In this document: one piece after another, positions 8,666 through 16,911 of the stretch
Layout: every line of letters begins with the position of its first letter
Numbering within the stretch: the first letter of the stretch is position 1
Origin: Streptomyces sp. ADI96-02
GTDB lineage: Bacteria; Actinomycetota; Actinomycetes; Streptomycetales; Streptomycetaceae
Length of the DNA stretch: 49,584 nucleotides
Direction of reading: 5' to 3'
Assembly (NCBI RefSeq): GCF_003846185.1
Contig: NZ_ML123034.1
Span: forward strand, 2,955,471-3,005,054
The notes under the pieces: model-generated
The model's input: only the letters and a program-made list of their open reading frames with translations
Told to the model about the DNA's origin: nothing
The model's database searches: none
Program-made: the position numbers and the translations under genes

Positions 8666-9871
8666 TCAGAGGGCGCATCCCTGGCTGTCGACCTGCTGGT
8701 TGGCCTCGCGGCCGATCCTGATGTCCTCGCGGATCTCGTCCGCAGTCAGCGCGTAGCCGGTGTCCGGGTCGTCGAGCGACTTGGCGAACACCACTCCGTA
8801 CACCTTCCCGTCCGGGGTGAGCAGCGGTCCGCCCGAGTTGCCCTGACGCACCGTCGCGTACAGCGAGTACACGTCGCGTCGGACGGTGTCCCGGCGGTAG
8901 ATGTCCGGGCCGTTGGCGTCGATGCGGGCGCGGACGCGCGCGGAACGTACGTCATAGGCGCCGTTCTCCGGGAAGCCCGCGACGATCGCGCTGTCGCCGG
9001 TCTCCGCGTCGCCGTCGGAGCCGGTGAACTCCAGCGGCCGGGCGTTCAGATCGGGCACGTCCAGGACCGCGATGTCGCGCTGCCAGTCGTAGAGGACGAC
9101 CTTCGCGTCGTACAGGCGGCCCTCGCCGCCGATCTGGACGGTCGGCTCCTCGACGCCGCCGACGACGTGGGCGTTGGTCATCACCCGGCGGTCGGAGAAG
9201 ACGAAGCCGGTGCCTTCGAGGACCTTGCCGCAGCTCGGGGCCGTACCGACGACCTTGACGATCGACTGCTTGGCGCGGGCCGCGACCGGACTGCCCACCA
9301 GCGCCGGATCAGGCGCCTTGACCTCGGTGATCGGCTCGTTGGCGAAGGGGCTGAAGACCTGCGGGAAGCCGTTCTGCGCCAGCACGGAGGAGAAGTCGGT
9401 GAACCACGTCGACGCCTGTTGGGGCATCACCCGGGACACCCCGAGCAGGACCGAGGAACTGCGGACCTCCTTGCCCAGGGTCGGCAACGACGTACCGGCC
9501 AGGGCGGATCCGATCAGCCAGGCGACGAGCAGCATCGCCACCACGTTCACCAAGGCGCCTCCGGTGGCGTCCAGCGCGCGGGCCGGCGACCAGGTGATGT
9601 GTCTGCGGAGTCGGTTGCCCAGGTGCGTGGTGAACGCCTGGCCGACCGAGGCGCAGACGATCACGATGACGACCGCGACGATGGCGGCCGTGGTGGAGAC
9701 CTCGGAGCCGTCGGTCACCCGGTCCCAGATGATCGGCAGCAGGTAGACGGCGACGAGGCCGCCCCCCAGGAAGCCGATCACCGACAGGATGCCGACGACG
9801 AAACCCTGGCGGTAGCCGATGACCGCGAACCACACGGCGCCGACCAGCAGCAGGATGTCCAGCACGTTCAC
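8666..9871 (-). CDS. MarP-family membrane serine protease (CvpA domain plus trypsin-like domain)
   Basis: A 401-residue protein that starts at GTG 9871. The N-terminal CvpA-like region (residues about 1-165) has four hydrophobic helices. A trypsin-like protease domain outside the membrane follows, with the catalytic triad visible: His in VMTNAHVVGG (about 234), Asp in WQRDIAVLDV (about 264) and Ser in RQGNSGGPLL (about 344). Two Cys (in PSCGKV and QGCAL) may form a disulfide. The mycobacterial orthologue Rv3671c is required for acid and oxidative stress resistance and processes a peptidoglycan hydrolase; a similar role near the PBP gene of this block is inference. It is convergent with the hydrolase operon. 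Confidence 0.93.
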   Translation of the reverse strand: MNVLDILLLVGAVWFAVIGYRQGFVVGILSVIGFLGGGLVAVYLLPIIWDRVTDGSEVSTTAAIVAVVIVIVCASVGQAFTTHLGNRLRRHITWSPARALDATGGALVNVVAMLLVAWLIGSALAGTSLPTLGKEVRSSSVLLGVSRVMPQQASTWFTDFSSVLAQNGFPQVFSPFANEPITEVKAPDPALVGSPVAARAKQSIVKVVGTAPSCGKVLEGTGFVFSDRRVMTNAHVVGGVEEPTVQIGGEGRLYDAKVVLYDWQRDIAVLDVPDLNARPLEFTGSDGDAETGDSAIVAGFPENGAYDVRSARVRARIDANGPDIYRRDTVRRDVYSLYATVRQGNSGGPLLTPDGKVYGVVFAKSLDDPDTGYALTADEIREDIRIGREANQQVDSQGCAL

Positions 9872-9961
9872 CGTCTGTAGCCTCGCAGTTTCGTCACCTG
9901 CCCGTCGGTGGTGACGGGGTCCGGGGCGGGCCCGGAACAGCGCATCAGGGCAGCCAGCGTG

Positions 9962-10735
9962 TCATGCGCGCCAGTCGAGCGGCACCTGTCTGGCCCTGTC
10001 CCAGGGGCGTTCCCACCCGGCGTAGTGCAGAATCCGGTCGATCACTCCGGCCGTGAAACCCCAGACCAGAGCCGATTCGACCAGAAATGCCGGGCCGCTG
10101 TGCCCGCTCGGATGCATGGCCGTGGCGCGATTGGCCGGGTCCGTGAGATCCGCCACGGGAACGGTGAAGACCCGGGCCGTCTCGGCCGGATCGACCACCC
10201 CGACCGGGCTGGGCGCGCGCCACCAGCCCAGGACGGGCGTCACGACGAAGCTGCTCACCGGGATGTACAGCCGGGGCAGTACGCCGAAGAGCTGGACGCC
10301 CCGGGGGTCGAGCCCGGTCTCCTCCTCGGCCTCGCGCAGCGCGGCGCGCAGCGGCCCCGTGGTGGCCTGGTCGCCGTCCTCGGGGTCGAGGGCCCCACCG
10401 GGGAAGGACGGCTGCCCGGCATGGGAGCGCAGCGTCCCGGAGCGCTCCATGAGCAGCAGCTCCGGCCCCCGCTCGCCGTCCCCGAACAGGATCAGGACGG
10501 CGGACTGCCGGCCGGCCCCGCTCGCGGGCGGCAGGAAGCGGCTGAGCTGGTGCGGCTGGACGCTGCGGGCGGCGCTGGCGACCGGATCCAGCCAGTCGGG
10601 CAGTCCGTCGGTGGTCACGTCGATCGCCGCTTCCGGGACGAAGGGGGCGCGGGCGGGCCTGCGGTCGGCCACCGGCCCGCGCCCGTACGCCTGTCCGCCG
10701 TTGTGCGCCGTGCCGTGTGTGTGCGTGTGCGTCAT
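9962..10735 (-). CDS. NUDIX hydrolase, CoA pyrophosphatase type
   Basis: Predicted to hydrolyse CoA or related nucleotide diphosphate derivatives. A longer frame opens at 10849, but the ATG at 10735 (MTHTHTHGTAHNGG) is preferred because the added N-terminus is low complexity and GGGGGTG lies just before this ATG. The protein is then 257 residues. The NUDIX region runs from about 95 to 215. Its box is GGALDPEDGD, a longer-than-usual spacer, then LREAEEETGL (about 112-140); the upstream LRSHAGQPSFPGG is the CoA-pyrophosphatase signature. A short His-Thr repeat opens the protein. It corresponds to Rv3672c in mycobacteria. Confidence 0.88.
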   Translation of the reverse strand: MTHTHTHGTAHNGGQAYGRGPVADRRPARAPFVPEAAIDVTTDGLPDWLDPVASAARSVQPHQLSRFLPPASGAGRQSAVLILFGDGERGPELLLMERSGTLRSHAGQPSFPGGALDPEDGDQATTGPLRAALREAEEETGLDPRGVQLFGVLPRLYIPVSSFVVTPVLGWWRAPSPVGVVDPAETARVFTVPVADLTDPANRATAMHPSGHSGPAFLVESALVWGFTAGVIDRILHYAGWERPWDRARQVPLDWRA

Positions 10736-11021
10736 GGGCACCCCCGGAGATTCACAACGCCTGTCGTCGGCCATTTCGTTCCGAGTCTTCTCGTCGGGGA
10801 GGGGCGGAGGGGCGGCTTCCTCGCGGGTGCCCAAGCGCGGGTCGGCCACGGCTCCGGCAGTTCTGAAGCCCTTGCGGCCCGTGCGCCCCCAGCGGCTCTC
10901 GCGCCTGCCTCGACTCCGACGGCTCCTACGGCTCCTGTCGCTCCCGTGGCTCCTGTGGCTCCGGCAAGGGCCTCATGCCGCTTTCGCAGGCGGTGCTCAT
11001 GCGGTCCCCCCGGAGGGGCGC
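10736..11021. other. Gene-free low-complexity gap where mycobacteria carry a thioredoxin gene
   Basis: These 286 bp between the NUDIX gene and nth contain repeated GGCTCC/CGGCTCCT-like pentamers and hexamers on the plus strand and no credible frame. In M. tuberculosis a thioredoxin-like gene occupies this slot; I find no Cys-x-x-Cys remnant in either strand. Confidence 0.6.
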
Positions 11022-12218
11022 TCACGCGGCTCCCAGCGCGGGAGCGGGCTTGCCCGGGTAGTCCGGCGGCGGGCTGAGCCGCTGTCCGGGATAGCCGCCC
11101 ATCTCGTATTTCAGGAGCTTCCTGGCCTTCTCCGGGTCCGTCTCGCCCTCTCCGTACGAGGGGCAGAGCGGGGCGATGGGGCAGGCGCCGCAGGCGGGCT
11201 TGCGGGCGTGGCAGATCCGACGGCCGTGGAAGACCACCCGGTGCGAGAGCATCGTCCACTCGCTCTTGGGGAAGATGTCGGCGACCACCGCCTCGACCTT
11301 GACCGGGTCCTCCTCGTCGGTCCACTTCCACCGCCGGACCAGGCGGCCGAAGTGCGTGTCCACCGTGATGCCCGGCACCCCGAAGGCGTTGCCCAGCACC
11401 ACGTTCGCGGTCTTGCGTCCGACGCCCGGCAGGGAGACGAGGTCTTCCAGCCGGCCCGGGACCTCGCCGCCGAAGTCGTCCCGGATGGCGGCGGAGAGGC
11501 CCAGCAGGGACTTCGTCTTGGCCCGGAAGAACCCGGTGGGCCGGATGAGCTCCTCCATCTCCTCCGGCACGGCCGCCGCCATGTCCTCGGGTGTGGGATA
11601 GGCGGCGAACAGCGCGGGCGTGGTCTGGTTGACCCTCAGGTCCGTGGTCTGGGCGGACAGCACCGTGGCGACGAGCAGCTCGAACGGATTGCGGAAGTCC
11701 AGCTCCGGATGGGCGTACGGATAGACCTCCGCGAGCTCACGGTTGATCCGGCGGGCGCGGCGCACCATCGCGAGGTGCGACTCGGGCTTCGCCGCCTTGC
11801 GCGCTTCCTTCACCGTCGCCTTCGCCGCCGTCGTCTTCTCCGCTGCTACCGCCGTCCTCTTCGGTCCCGCTGCCTGCTTCGGTGCCGCCGTCTTCCTCGG
11901 CACCGCCGTCTTCTCCCGTGCTGCCGTCTTCTCCCGTGCTGCCGGCGCATCCGCCGCCGCCCCGCGTGCGGGTTTCCCCGGCGTGGCTCCCGACGTCGCT
12001 CCGGCCGTTGACGCTGTCACTGCTGACCTCCTGGCCGGCTTTCGGGCCGGCTCCCATGGCTTTCGGACCGGCGCTGCGGTCTCCCGGACGGCTTCTCCGG
12101 GGGAGCCATTAGCGGCATTCTCCGCATGCGAGCGCAGGTGTTCGCCCAGAGCGGAATCGCGCCTCCCGGGCAGCCCGCCGACCCCCTCGGCCCGCACTCT
12201 CCCCGGCGTTCTGGACAC
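11022..12218 (-). CDS. nth: Endonuclease III (DNA glycosylase/AP lyase) with Lys/Ala-rich N-terminal extension
   Basis: Base-excision repair enzyme removing oxidised pyrimidines. The catalytic core is residues about 150-380: helix-hairpin-helix [13 protein letters not shown] with the catalytic lysine near 268, and the aspartate in ITVDTHFGR near 286. A 4Fe-4S cluster motif follows as C-x6-C-x2-C-x5-C ([17 protein letters not shown], about 335-351). About 140 residues of Ala/Lys/Pro-rich sequence precede the core and resemble a histone H1-like tail that could bind DNA. The upstream start at 12218 is uncertain; no good Shine-Dalgarno is seen and a later start may be used. It is divergent from crp across about 185 bp. 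Confidence 0.93.
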   Translation of the reverse strand: MSRTPGRVRAEGVGGLPGRRDSALGEHLRSHAENAANGSPGEAVRETAAPVRKPWEPARKPARRSAVTASTAGATSGATPGKPARGAAADAPAAREKTAAREKTAVPRKTAAPKQAAGPKRTAVAAEKTTAAKATVKEARKAAKPESHLAMVRRARRINRELAEVYPYAHPELDFRNPFELLVATVLSAQTTDLRVNQTTPALFAAYPTPEDMAAAVPEEMEELIRPTGFFRAKTKSLLGLSAAIRDDFGGEVPGRLEDLVSLPGVGRKTANVVLGNAFGVPGITVDTHFGRLVRRWKWTDEEDPVKVEAVVADIFPKSEWTMLSHRVVFHGRRICHARKPACGACPIAPLCPSYGEGETDPEKARKLLKYEMGGYPGQRLSPPPDYPGKPAPALGAA

Positions 12219-12325
12219 CCGGCCAGCCTAGAGCCAGCCACCGACAACCGCCCCGGTCACCGCGTATCCACCCCCGATCGGCCCCCTGCCGTAGGTTCGG
12301 GCACGTCCGTGCGTCAAACTGGTTT

Positions 12326-12339
12326 GTGATTGATCGCAC
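12326..12339. promoter_or_regulatory. Candidate Crp operator in the nth/crp divergent region
   Basis: GTGATTGATCGCAC has the GTG-N8-CAC symmetry of Crp sites and sits within TTTGTGATTGATCGCACT, with one perfect TGTGA half. It lies 64 bp upstream of the crp start and also upstream of nth, so autoregulation and control of nth are both possible. The assignment is by motif only. Confidence 0.5.
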
Positions 12340-12402
12340 TGTTTTACCGTCCGGCATGATGGGGACCACGGTTCCCTGAGCAGGCCGACAAGGAGAGAAC
12401 TC

Positions 12403-13077
12403 GTGGACGACGTTCTGCGGCGCGCCCCGCTTTTCGCGGCGCTCGATGACGAGCAGGCCGCGGAGCTCCGCGCCTCGATGAGTGAGGTGACCCTCGCGCG
12501 CGGCGACGCGCTGTTTCACGAGGGCGACCAGGGTGACCGCCTGTACGTGGTCACCGAGGGCAAGGTGAAGCTCCACCGCACCTCGCCCGACGGGCGCGAG
12601 AACATGCTGGCCGTGCTCGGCCCCGGCGAGCTGATCGGCGAACTGTCGCTGTTCGACCCGGGCCCGCGTACGGCGACGGCCTCCGCCCTGACCGAGGTGA
12701 AGCTCCTCGGCCTCGGCCACGGCGACCTCCAGCCCTGGCTGAACGCCCGGCCCGAGGTGGCCACGGCGCTGCTGCGCGCGGTCGCCCGGCGGCTCCGCAA
12801 GACCAACGACCAGATGTCCGACCTGGTCTTCTCCGACGTGCCCGGCCGGGTCGCCCGCGCGCTCCTGGACCTGTCGCGCCGCTTCGGCGTCCAGTCCGAG
12901 GAAGGCATCCACGTGGTGCACGACCTCACCCAGGAGGAGCTGGCCCAGCTGGTCGGCGCCTCCCGCGAGACGGTCAACAAGGCGCTCGCGGACTTCGCCG
13001 GCCGCGGCTGGCTGCGGCTGGAGGCCCGCGCGGTGATCCTGCTGGACGTGGAGCGCCTGGCGAAGCGCTCGCGCTGA
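12403..13077 (+). CDS. crp: Crp/Fnr-family cAMP-responsive regulator
   Basis: A 224-residue global transcription regulator. The cyclic-nucleotide-binding fold occupies residues about 1-120 (FHEGDQGDRLYVVTEGKVKL, then GELIGELSLF and the RTATASALT segment). A dimerisation helix (about 115-145) leads to a winged helix with the recognition helix in TQEELAQLVGASRETVNKAL (about 170-195). The start is supported by AAGGAGAGAA. In S. coelicolor the equivalent gene (SCO3571) controls germination and antibiotic production; in mycobacteria it is Rv3676. A Crp-like palindrome sits in its own promoter region. Confidence 0.96.
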   Translation: MDDVLRRAPLFAALDDEQAAELRASMSEVTLARGDALFHEGDQGDRLYVVTEGKVKLHRTSPDGRENMLAVLGPGELIGELSLFDPGPRTATASALTEVKLLGLGHGDLQPWLNARPEVATALLRAVARRLRKTNDQMSDLVFSDVPGRVARALLDLSRRFGVQSEEGIHVVHDLTQEELAQLVGASRETVNKALADFAGRGWLRLEARAVILLDVERLAKRSR

Positions 13078-13102
13078 CCCGGTGATGTGACCCGCCGCGC
13101 GG

Positions 13103-13139
13103 GTCCCCGCCGACCGGAGTACGACCCGTCGGCGGGGAC
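13103..13139. terminator. Hairpin between convergent crp and MBL gene
   Basis: GTCCCCGCCGAC (13103-13114) and GTCGGCGGGGAC (13128-13139) form a perfect 12-bp stem around a 13-nt loop in the 88-bp convergent gap. It could end transcription from both sides. Confidence 0.65.
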
Positions 13140-13165
13140 CTGCCGGACAGCGCCCGCCAGAGCCG

Positions 13166-13996
13166 TCAGATGAGGCCGTGCTCCGCGAGGTACTCCAGCT
13201 GCGCCCGCACCGACAGCTCGGCGGCCGGCCACAGGGACCGGTCCACGTCCGCGTAGACCCGGGCCACCACGGCCGCCGGCGTACGGTGCCCCGCCTCCAC
13301 CGCCGTCTCCACCTGGGCCAGCCGGTGGGCGCGGTGGGCCAGATAGAACTCCACGGCCCCCTGCGCGTCCTCCAGCACCGGCCCGTGGCCCGGCAGCACG
13401 GTGTGCACCCCGTCGTCGACCGTGAGGGACCGCAGCCGCCGCAGCGAGTCCAGGTAGTCGCCGAGCCGTCCGTCCGGGTGCGCCACCAGCGTCGTACCGC
13501 GGCCCAGGATCGTGTCGCCCGTCAGGACCGCCCGGTCGGCGGGCAGGTGGAACGAGAGCGAGTCGGCGGTGTGCCCCGGCGTCGGGACCACCCGCAGCTC
13601 CAGCCCGCCGGTGGTGATCACGTCACCCGCCGACAGCCCCTCGTCGCCGAGCCGCAGCGCCGCGTCCAGCGCCCGCACCTTCGTACCGGTCAGCTCGGCG
13701 AACCGGCCCGCGCCCTCCGCGTGGTCGGGGTGTCCGTGCGTGAGCAGTGTGAGGCCCACCCGGCGCCCGGTCCGCTCGACCGCGTCGACGACGGCCCGCA
13801 GATGCGCGTCGTCCAGGGGGCCGGGATCGATGACGACCGCGAGGCCGGAGCCCGGCTCGGCGACGATCCAGGTGTTCGTGCCGTCGAGCGTCATCGCGGA
13901 CGGGTTGGGCGCGAGGACGTTGACCGTACGGGTGGTGGCGGGACCGGAGGTGACCGCTCCGCGCGGCTGCCCCGGGAGGGCGGCTGCGTCGCTCAT
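13166..13996 (-). CDS. MBL-fold metallo-hydrolase
   Basis: A 276-residue metallo-beta-lactamase-fold hydrolase, probably soluble. The metal motif THGHPDHAEG starts at residue 86, with further ligands in PTPGHTADSL (about 140) and LTGDTIL (about 158) and the late His in LPGHGPVL (about 203). The C-terminal helical segment resembles the winged-helix end of LACTB2/RNase-like members. No substrate can be assigned. Its ATG overlaps the stop of the upstream NUDIX gene by 4 nt (13993-13996), so the two are translated together. It is Rv3677c-like in position. Confidence 0.88.
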   Translation of the reverse strand: MSDAAALPGQPRGAVTSGPATTRTVNVLAPNPSAMTLDGTNTWIVAEPGSGLAVVIDPGPLDDAHLRAVVDAVERTGRRVGLTLLTHGHPDHAEGAGRFAELTGTKVRALDAALRLGDEGLSAGDVITTGGLELRVVPTPGHTADSLSFHLPADRAVLTGDTILGRGTTLVAHPDGRLGDYLDSLRRLRSLTVDDGVHTVLPGHGPVLEDAQGAVEFYLAHRAHRLAQVETAVEAGHRTPAAVVARVYADVDRSLWPAAELSVRAQLEYLAEHGLI

Positions 13997-14985
13997 CGGA
14001 CGTCACCGCCCTCGGCCGCGGTCGGGGCGGGTGCGGCCGTCGGCAGGTCTGCCGCCGCCGAGGTGTCCGGAGCCGTCGGTACGTGCTTGGTGAACTCGTC
14101 GTGCCCCGGCCAGCTCAGCACCAGCTCGCCGCCCTCCAGCCGGGCCCGCGCGAGTACGGGCGTCAGGTCCTGGTCGTCCGCCGCCGCCAGGGCCTCGGCG
14201 GCGGTCCGGTACGGAAGGAGCGTCCGCAGCGTCGACACGGTGGGCGGCATCATCAGCAGTTCGCCCCGGTCGTAGCCGCCGGCGGCCTCCGCGGGCGCGA
14301 TCCACACCGTGCGATCGGCCTCCGTGGAGACGTCACGGGTGCGCTGCCCCTCGGGGAGGGCGGCGACGAAGAACCAGGTGTCGTACCGCCTCGGTTCGAA
14401 CTCCGGGGTGATCCAGCGCGCCCACGCGCCCAGCAGGTCCGAGCGCAGCACGAGTCCGCGCCGGTCCAGGAACTCCGCGAAGGACAGATCGCGGGCCACC
14501 AGTGCCTCGCGGTCGGCCTCCCAGTCCTCCCCGGTTGTGTCGCTGACCACGGTCCGCGCGGTCGGCCCGGCGAGCAGGACGCCGGCCTCCTCGAACGTCT
14601 CGCGCACCGCCGCGCACACCACGGCCTGCGCCTCGGCGGCCGTCGCCACGCCGAGCCGGGCGGCCCAGTGCTCCAACGACGGGCCGGCCCAGCCGATGAG
14701 CCGGTCGTCGTCACGGGGGTCCACTCCGCCACCCGGATAGGCGTACGCGCCCCCGGCGAAGGCCATGGACGTCCGTCGCCGCAGCATGTGCACGACGGGC
14801 CCGCCGACCTCTGCGGCCCCTGCCGCCCCGGCGGTCGCCGCTCCGGCAGCCGCCCCCGCGACGCCCGGGTCGCGGAGCAGCATCACCGTGGCGGCCCGCC
14901 GGGGCGTCACGGCCGTCAGCTCACCTGCCGCCAGGGCCCGAATCCGGTCGGGCCATTCCGGGGGGTACCACTGAGCACGGGACAT
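13993..14985 (-). CDS. NUDIX hydrolase (second, NUDT19-like architecture)
   Basis: A 330-residue NUDIX protein. The box is spread over GGGVDPRDDD (about 84) and CAAVRETFEEAGVLL (about 135-150), separated by an inserted stretch, which is typical of the larger NUDT19-like actinobacterial members. There is an Ala/Gly-rich insertion near residues 40-62. The gene appears leaderless: TAGCCT ends exactly 6 nt before the ATG and no Shine-Dalgarno is present. It is coupled downstream to the MBL gene, suggesting a shared nucleotide or CoA-derivative clean-up role, which is inference. Confidence 0.85.
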   Translation of the reverse strand: MSRAQWYPPEWPDRIRALAAGELTAVTPRRAATVMLLRDPGVAGAAAGAATAGAAGAAEVGGPVVHMLRRRTSMAFAGGAYAYPGGGVDPRDDDRLIGWAGPSLEHWAARLGVATAAEAQAVVCAAVRETFEEAGVLLAGPTARTVVSDTTGEDWEADREALVARDLSFAEFLDRRGLVLRSDLLGAWARWITPEFEPRRYDTWFFVAALPEGQRTRDVSTEADRTVWIAPAEAAGGYDRGELLMMPPTVSTLRTLLPYRTAAEALAAADDQDLTPVLARARLEGGELVLSWPGHDEFTKHVPTAPDTSAAADLPTAAPAPTAAEGGDVR

Positions 14986-15077
14986 GGCCGGAGGCTATCC
15001 GGAACCGCGCCGATGTTCGAGAGGTGCCATGATCTTCGAGCCGAACGGCACCCTCCGCGAACCGGCCCGTACGCACG

Positions 15078-15112
15078 CGATCCCGCCCGGTCGCGGAGAC
15101 CGGACGGGATCG
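15078..15112 (-). terminator. Hairpin downstream of ridA
   Basis: CGATCCCGCCCGGTC and GACCGGACGGGATCG form a 15-bp stem with one mismatch that becomes a G-U pair in minus-strand RNA. It lies about 120 bp past the ridA stop. The remaining spacer to 15235 carries imperfect GGCTCGGACGGCTC repeats and no gene. Confidence 0.6.
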
Positions 15113-15235
15113 TGTCGTGATGGTGCGGGACGGCCCGGACGACCGATTCGGCTCGAAAACACTCGGCTCGGACGGCTCGGCTCAGGCGGCTCCGCTCAGG
15201 CGGTCGGTTCGGACGGCTCAGGCGGCCAGGACGAC

Positions 15236-15706
15236 TCAGGCCTCGACGAGCTCGACCTGGACCTCCACCTCGACCGGTGCGTCCAGCGGCAGCACGGCCA
15301 CGCCCACGGCGCTGCGCGCGTGCACGCCCCTGTCGCCCAGGACCGCGCCCAGCAGTTCGCTCGCACCGTTGATCACGGCGGGCTGCCCGGTGAAGTCGGA
15401 GGCGGAGGCGACGAAGCCCACGACCTTCACCACGCGCTTGATGCGGTCCAGGTCACCGGCGACCGACTTCACGGCGGCCAGGGCGTTGAGCGCGCAGGTC
15501 TTCGCGAGCTCCTTCGCCTCGTCCGGCGTCACCTCTCCGCCGACCTTGCCGGTGACGGCGAGCTTGCCGTCCACGATCGGCAACTGGCCCGAGGTGTACA
15601 CGTACACCCCGGACCGCACGGCCGGCTGGTACGAGGCCAGCGGCGGCACGACGGCGGGCAGGGTCAGGCCGAGCTCGGCCAGCCGCGCCTCGACGGAGCC
15701 CGCCAC
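15236..15706 (-). CDS. RidA family (reactive imine deaminase-like) protein
   Basis: A 156-residue member of the RidA/YjgF superfamily, which hydrolyses enamine/imine by-products of PLP enzymes. The GTG at 15706 is chosen over an upstream frame start because it overlaps the DUF4177 stop (TAGTG) and is preceded by GGGAGAAGG. The core runs VYVYTSGQLPIVDGKL to the C-terminal strand VEVEVQVELVEA. The canonical arginine of active RidA is not obvious in the expected C-terminal position, so it may be a non-archetypal subgroup. It is the orthologue by position of Rv3678c. Confidence 0.85.
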   Translation of the reverse strand: MAGSVEARLAELGLTLPAVVPPLASYQPAVRSGVYVYTSGQLPIVDGKLAVTGKVGGEVTPDEAKELAKTCALNALAAVKSVAGDLDRIKRVVKVVGFVASASDFTGQPAVINGASELLGAVLGDRGVHARSAVGVAVLPLDAPVEVEVQVELVEA

Positions 15707-15864
15707 TACGCCTTCTCCCGCTTCAGGTAGGCCACGAGCTGCTCGGGGTTGTTCGGGCCGGGAACGACCTGGACCAGCTCCCAGCCGTCCTCGCCCCAGG
15801 TGTCCAGAATCTGCTTGGTCGCGTGCACGAGAAGGGGCACGGTCGCGTATTCCCACTTGGTCAT
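15706..15864 (-). CDS. DUF4177 small protein
   Basis: A 52-residue protein, MTKWEYATVPLLVHATKQIL and on, containing the DUF4177 signature WGEDGWELVQV. Function is unknown. It corresponds to the small gene Rv3678A of mycobacteria. TACAGT ends 7 nt before the ATG and no Shine-Dalgarno exists, so the message is probably leaderless. Its TAG stop shares a base with the ridA GTG, showing tight translational coupling. It diverges from the first ArsA-type ATPase gene across 72 bp. Confidence 0.9.
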   Translation of the reverse strand: MTKWEYATVPLLVHATKQILDTWGEDGWELVQVVPGPNNPEQLVAYLKREKA

Positions 15865-15871
15865 GGGCCCG

Positions 15872-15929
15872 ACTGTAATACCTGGCACGTACGGTCCCGT
15901 GCGTAGCCCGGGGCCTGACTGGTTAGGCT
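15872..15929. promoter_or_regulatory. Divergent leaderless promoters for DUF4177 and ArsA-1
   Basis: On the minus strand TACAGT (15877-15872) ends 7 nt before the DUF4177 ATG. On the plus strand TAGGCT (15924-15929) ends 7 nt before the ArsA-1 GTG. Neither gene has a Shine-Dalgarno, so transcription most likely starts on the start codons. No clear -35 elements are visible. Confidence 0.55.
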
Positions 15930-15936
15930 CGAATAC

Positions 15937-16911
15937 GTGAGCAGGTTCCAGGTCGTCAGCGGCAAGGGCGGTACCGGTAAGACCACGGTCGCCGCCGCCC
16001 TCGCGCTCGCCCTCGCGACCGAGGGCAGGCGCACCCTCCTGGTCGAGGTCGAGGGCAGACAGGGCATCGCCCAGCTCTTCGATTCCGACGCGCTGCCCTA
16101 CGAGGAGCGCAAGATCGCCGTCTCGTCCGGCGGCGGCGAGGTGTACGCGCTGGCCATCGACGCCGAACGCGCGCTCCTCGACTACCTCCAGATGTTCTAC
16201 AAGCTCGGCAGCGCCGGGCGGGCGCTCAAGAAGCTCGGCGCGATCGACTTCGCCACCACCATCGCGCCCGGCGTCCGCGACGTCCTGCTGACCGGCAAGG
16301 CGTGCGAGGCGGTCCGCCGCAAGGACAAGCAGGGCCGGTTCGTCTACGACCACGTGATCATGGACGCCCCGCCGACCGGCCGCATCACCCGCTTCCTGAA
16401 CGTGAACGACGAGGTCGCCGGGCTGGCCCGGATCGGTCCGATACACAACCAGGCCCAGGCCGTCATGCGGGTCCTGAAGTCGCCGCAGACCGCCGTGCAC
16501 CTGGTGACGCTGCTGGAGGAGATGCCGGTCCAGGAGACGGCGGACGGCATCGCCGAGCTGCGCGCCGCCGAGCTGCCGGTGGGCCGCGTCATCGTCAACA
16601 TGGTCCGCCCGCACCTCCTGGACGAGGAGGCGCTGCGCGCCGCGTCGGGCGGTCGCCGGGGGGAGATCGCCAAGTCGCTGACCCGCGCCGGGGTGACCGG
16701 CTCCGCCGCCCTCGTACGGCCGCTGATCGAGCAGGCGGCCGAGCACGCCGAGCGGGTCGGACTGGAGCGGGAGCAGCGGGACGTGCTGGCCGGCCTGGGC
16801 CTGCCGACGGCCGAGCTGCCGCTGATCGGCGACGGCGTGGACCTCGTGGCACTGCACGAGCTGGCCACCGAGCTCAGCAAACAGGGCGCGGGGGGAGAGG
16901 TGGACGCATGA
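15937..16911 (+). CDS. ArsA/GET3-type ATPase, first of a pair
   Basis: A 324-residue cytosolic ATPase of the ArsA/GET3 class. The deviant Walker A motif SGKGGTGKTT is at residues 8-17, with the signature lysine for dimer-trans contact. Switch-like MDAPPTGRITRFLN (about 147) follows. The start is GTG 15937 with a TAGGCT -10 just before it (leaderless). No arsenic-binding Cys pair is present, so arsenite transport is unlikely. The pair is equivalent to Rv3679-Rv3680 of M. tuberculosis, which act together. Its stop overlaps the start of the second ATPase (ATGA at 16908-16911), suggesting a heterodimer made in equal amounts. Confidence 0.92.
   Translation: MSRFQVVSGKGGTGKTTVAAALALALATEGRRTLLVEVEGRQGIAQLFDSDALPYEERKIAVSSGGGEVYALAIDAERALLDYLQMFYKLGSAGRALKKLGAIDFATTIAPGVRDVLLTGKACEAVRRKDKQGRFVYDHVIMDAPPTGRITRFLNVNDEVAGLARIGPIHNQAQAVMRVLKSPQTAVHLVTLLEEMPVQETADGIAELRAAELPVGRVIVNMVRPHLLDEEALRAASGGRRGEIAKSLTRAGVTGSAALVRPLIEQAAEHAERVGLEREQRDVLAGLGLPTAELPLIGDGVDLVALHELATELSKQGAGGEVDA

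Noticed and set aside
15236..15856. Longer RidA start at 15856
   Set aside because: The extra 50 residues overlap the DUF4177 gene in another frame; GTG 15706 overlaps the DUF4177 stop and has a ribosome site.
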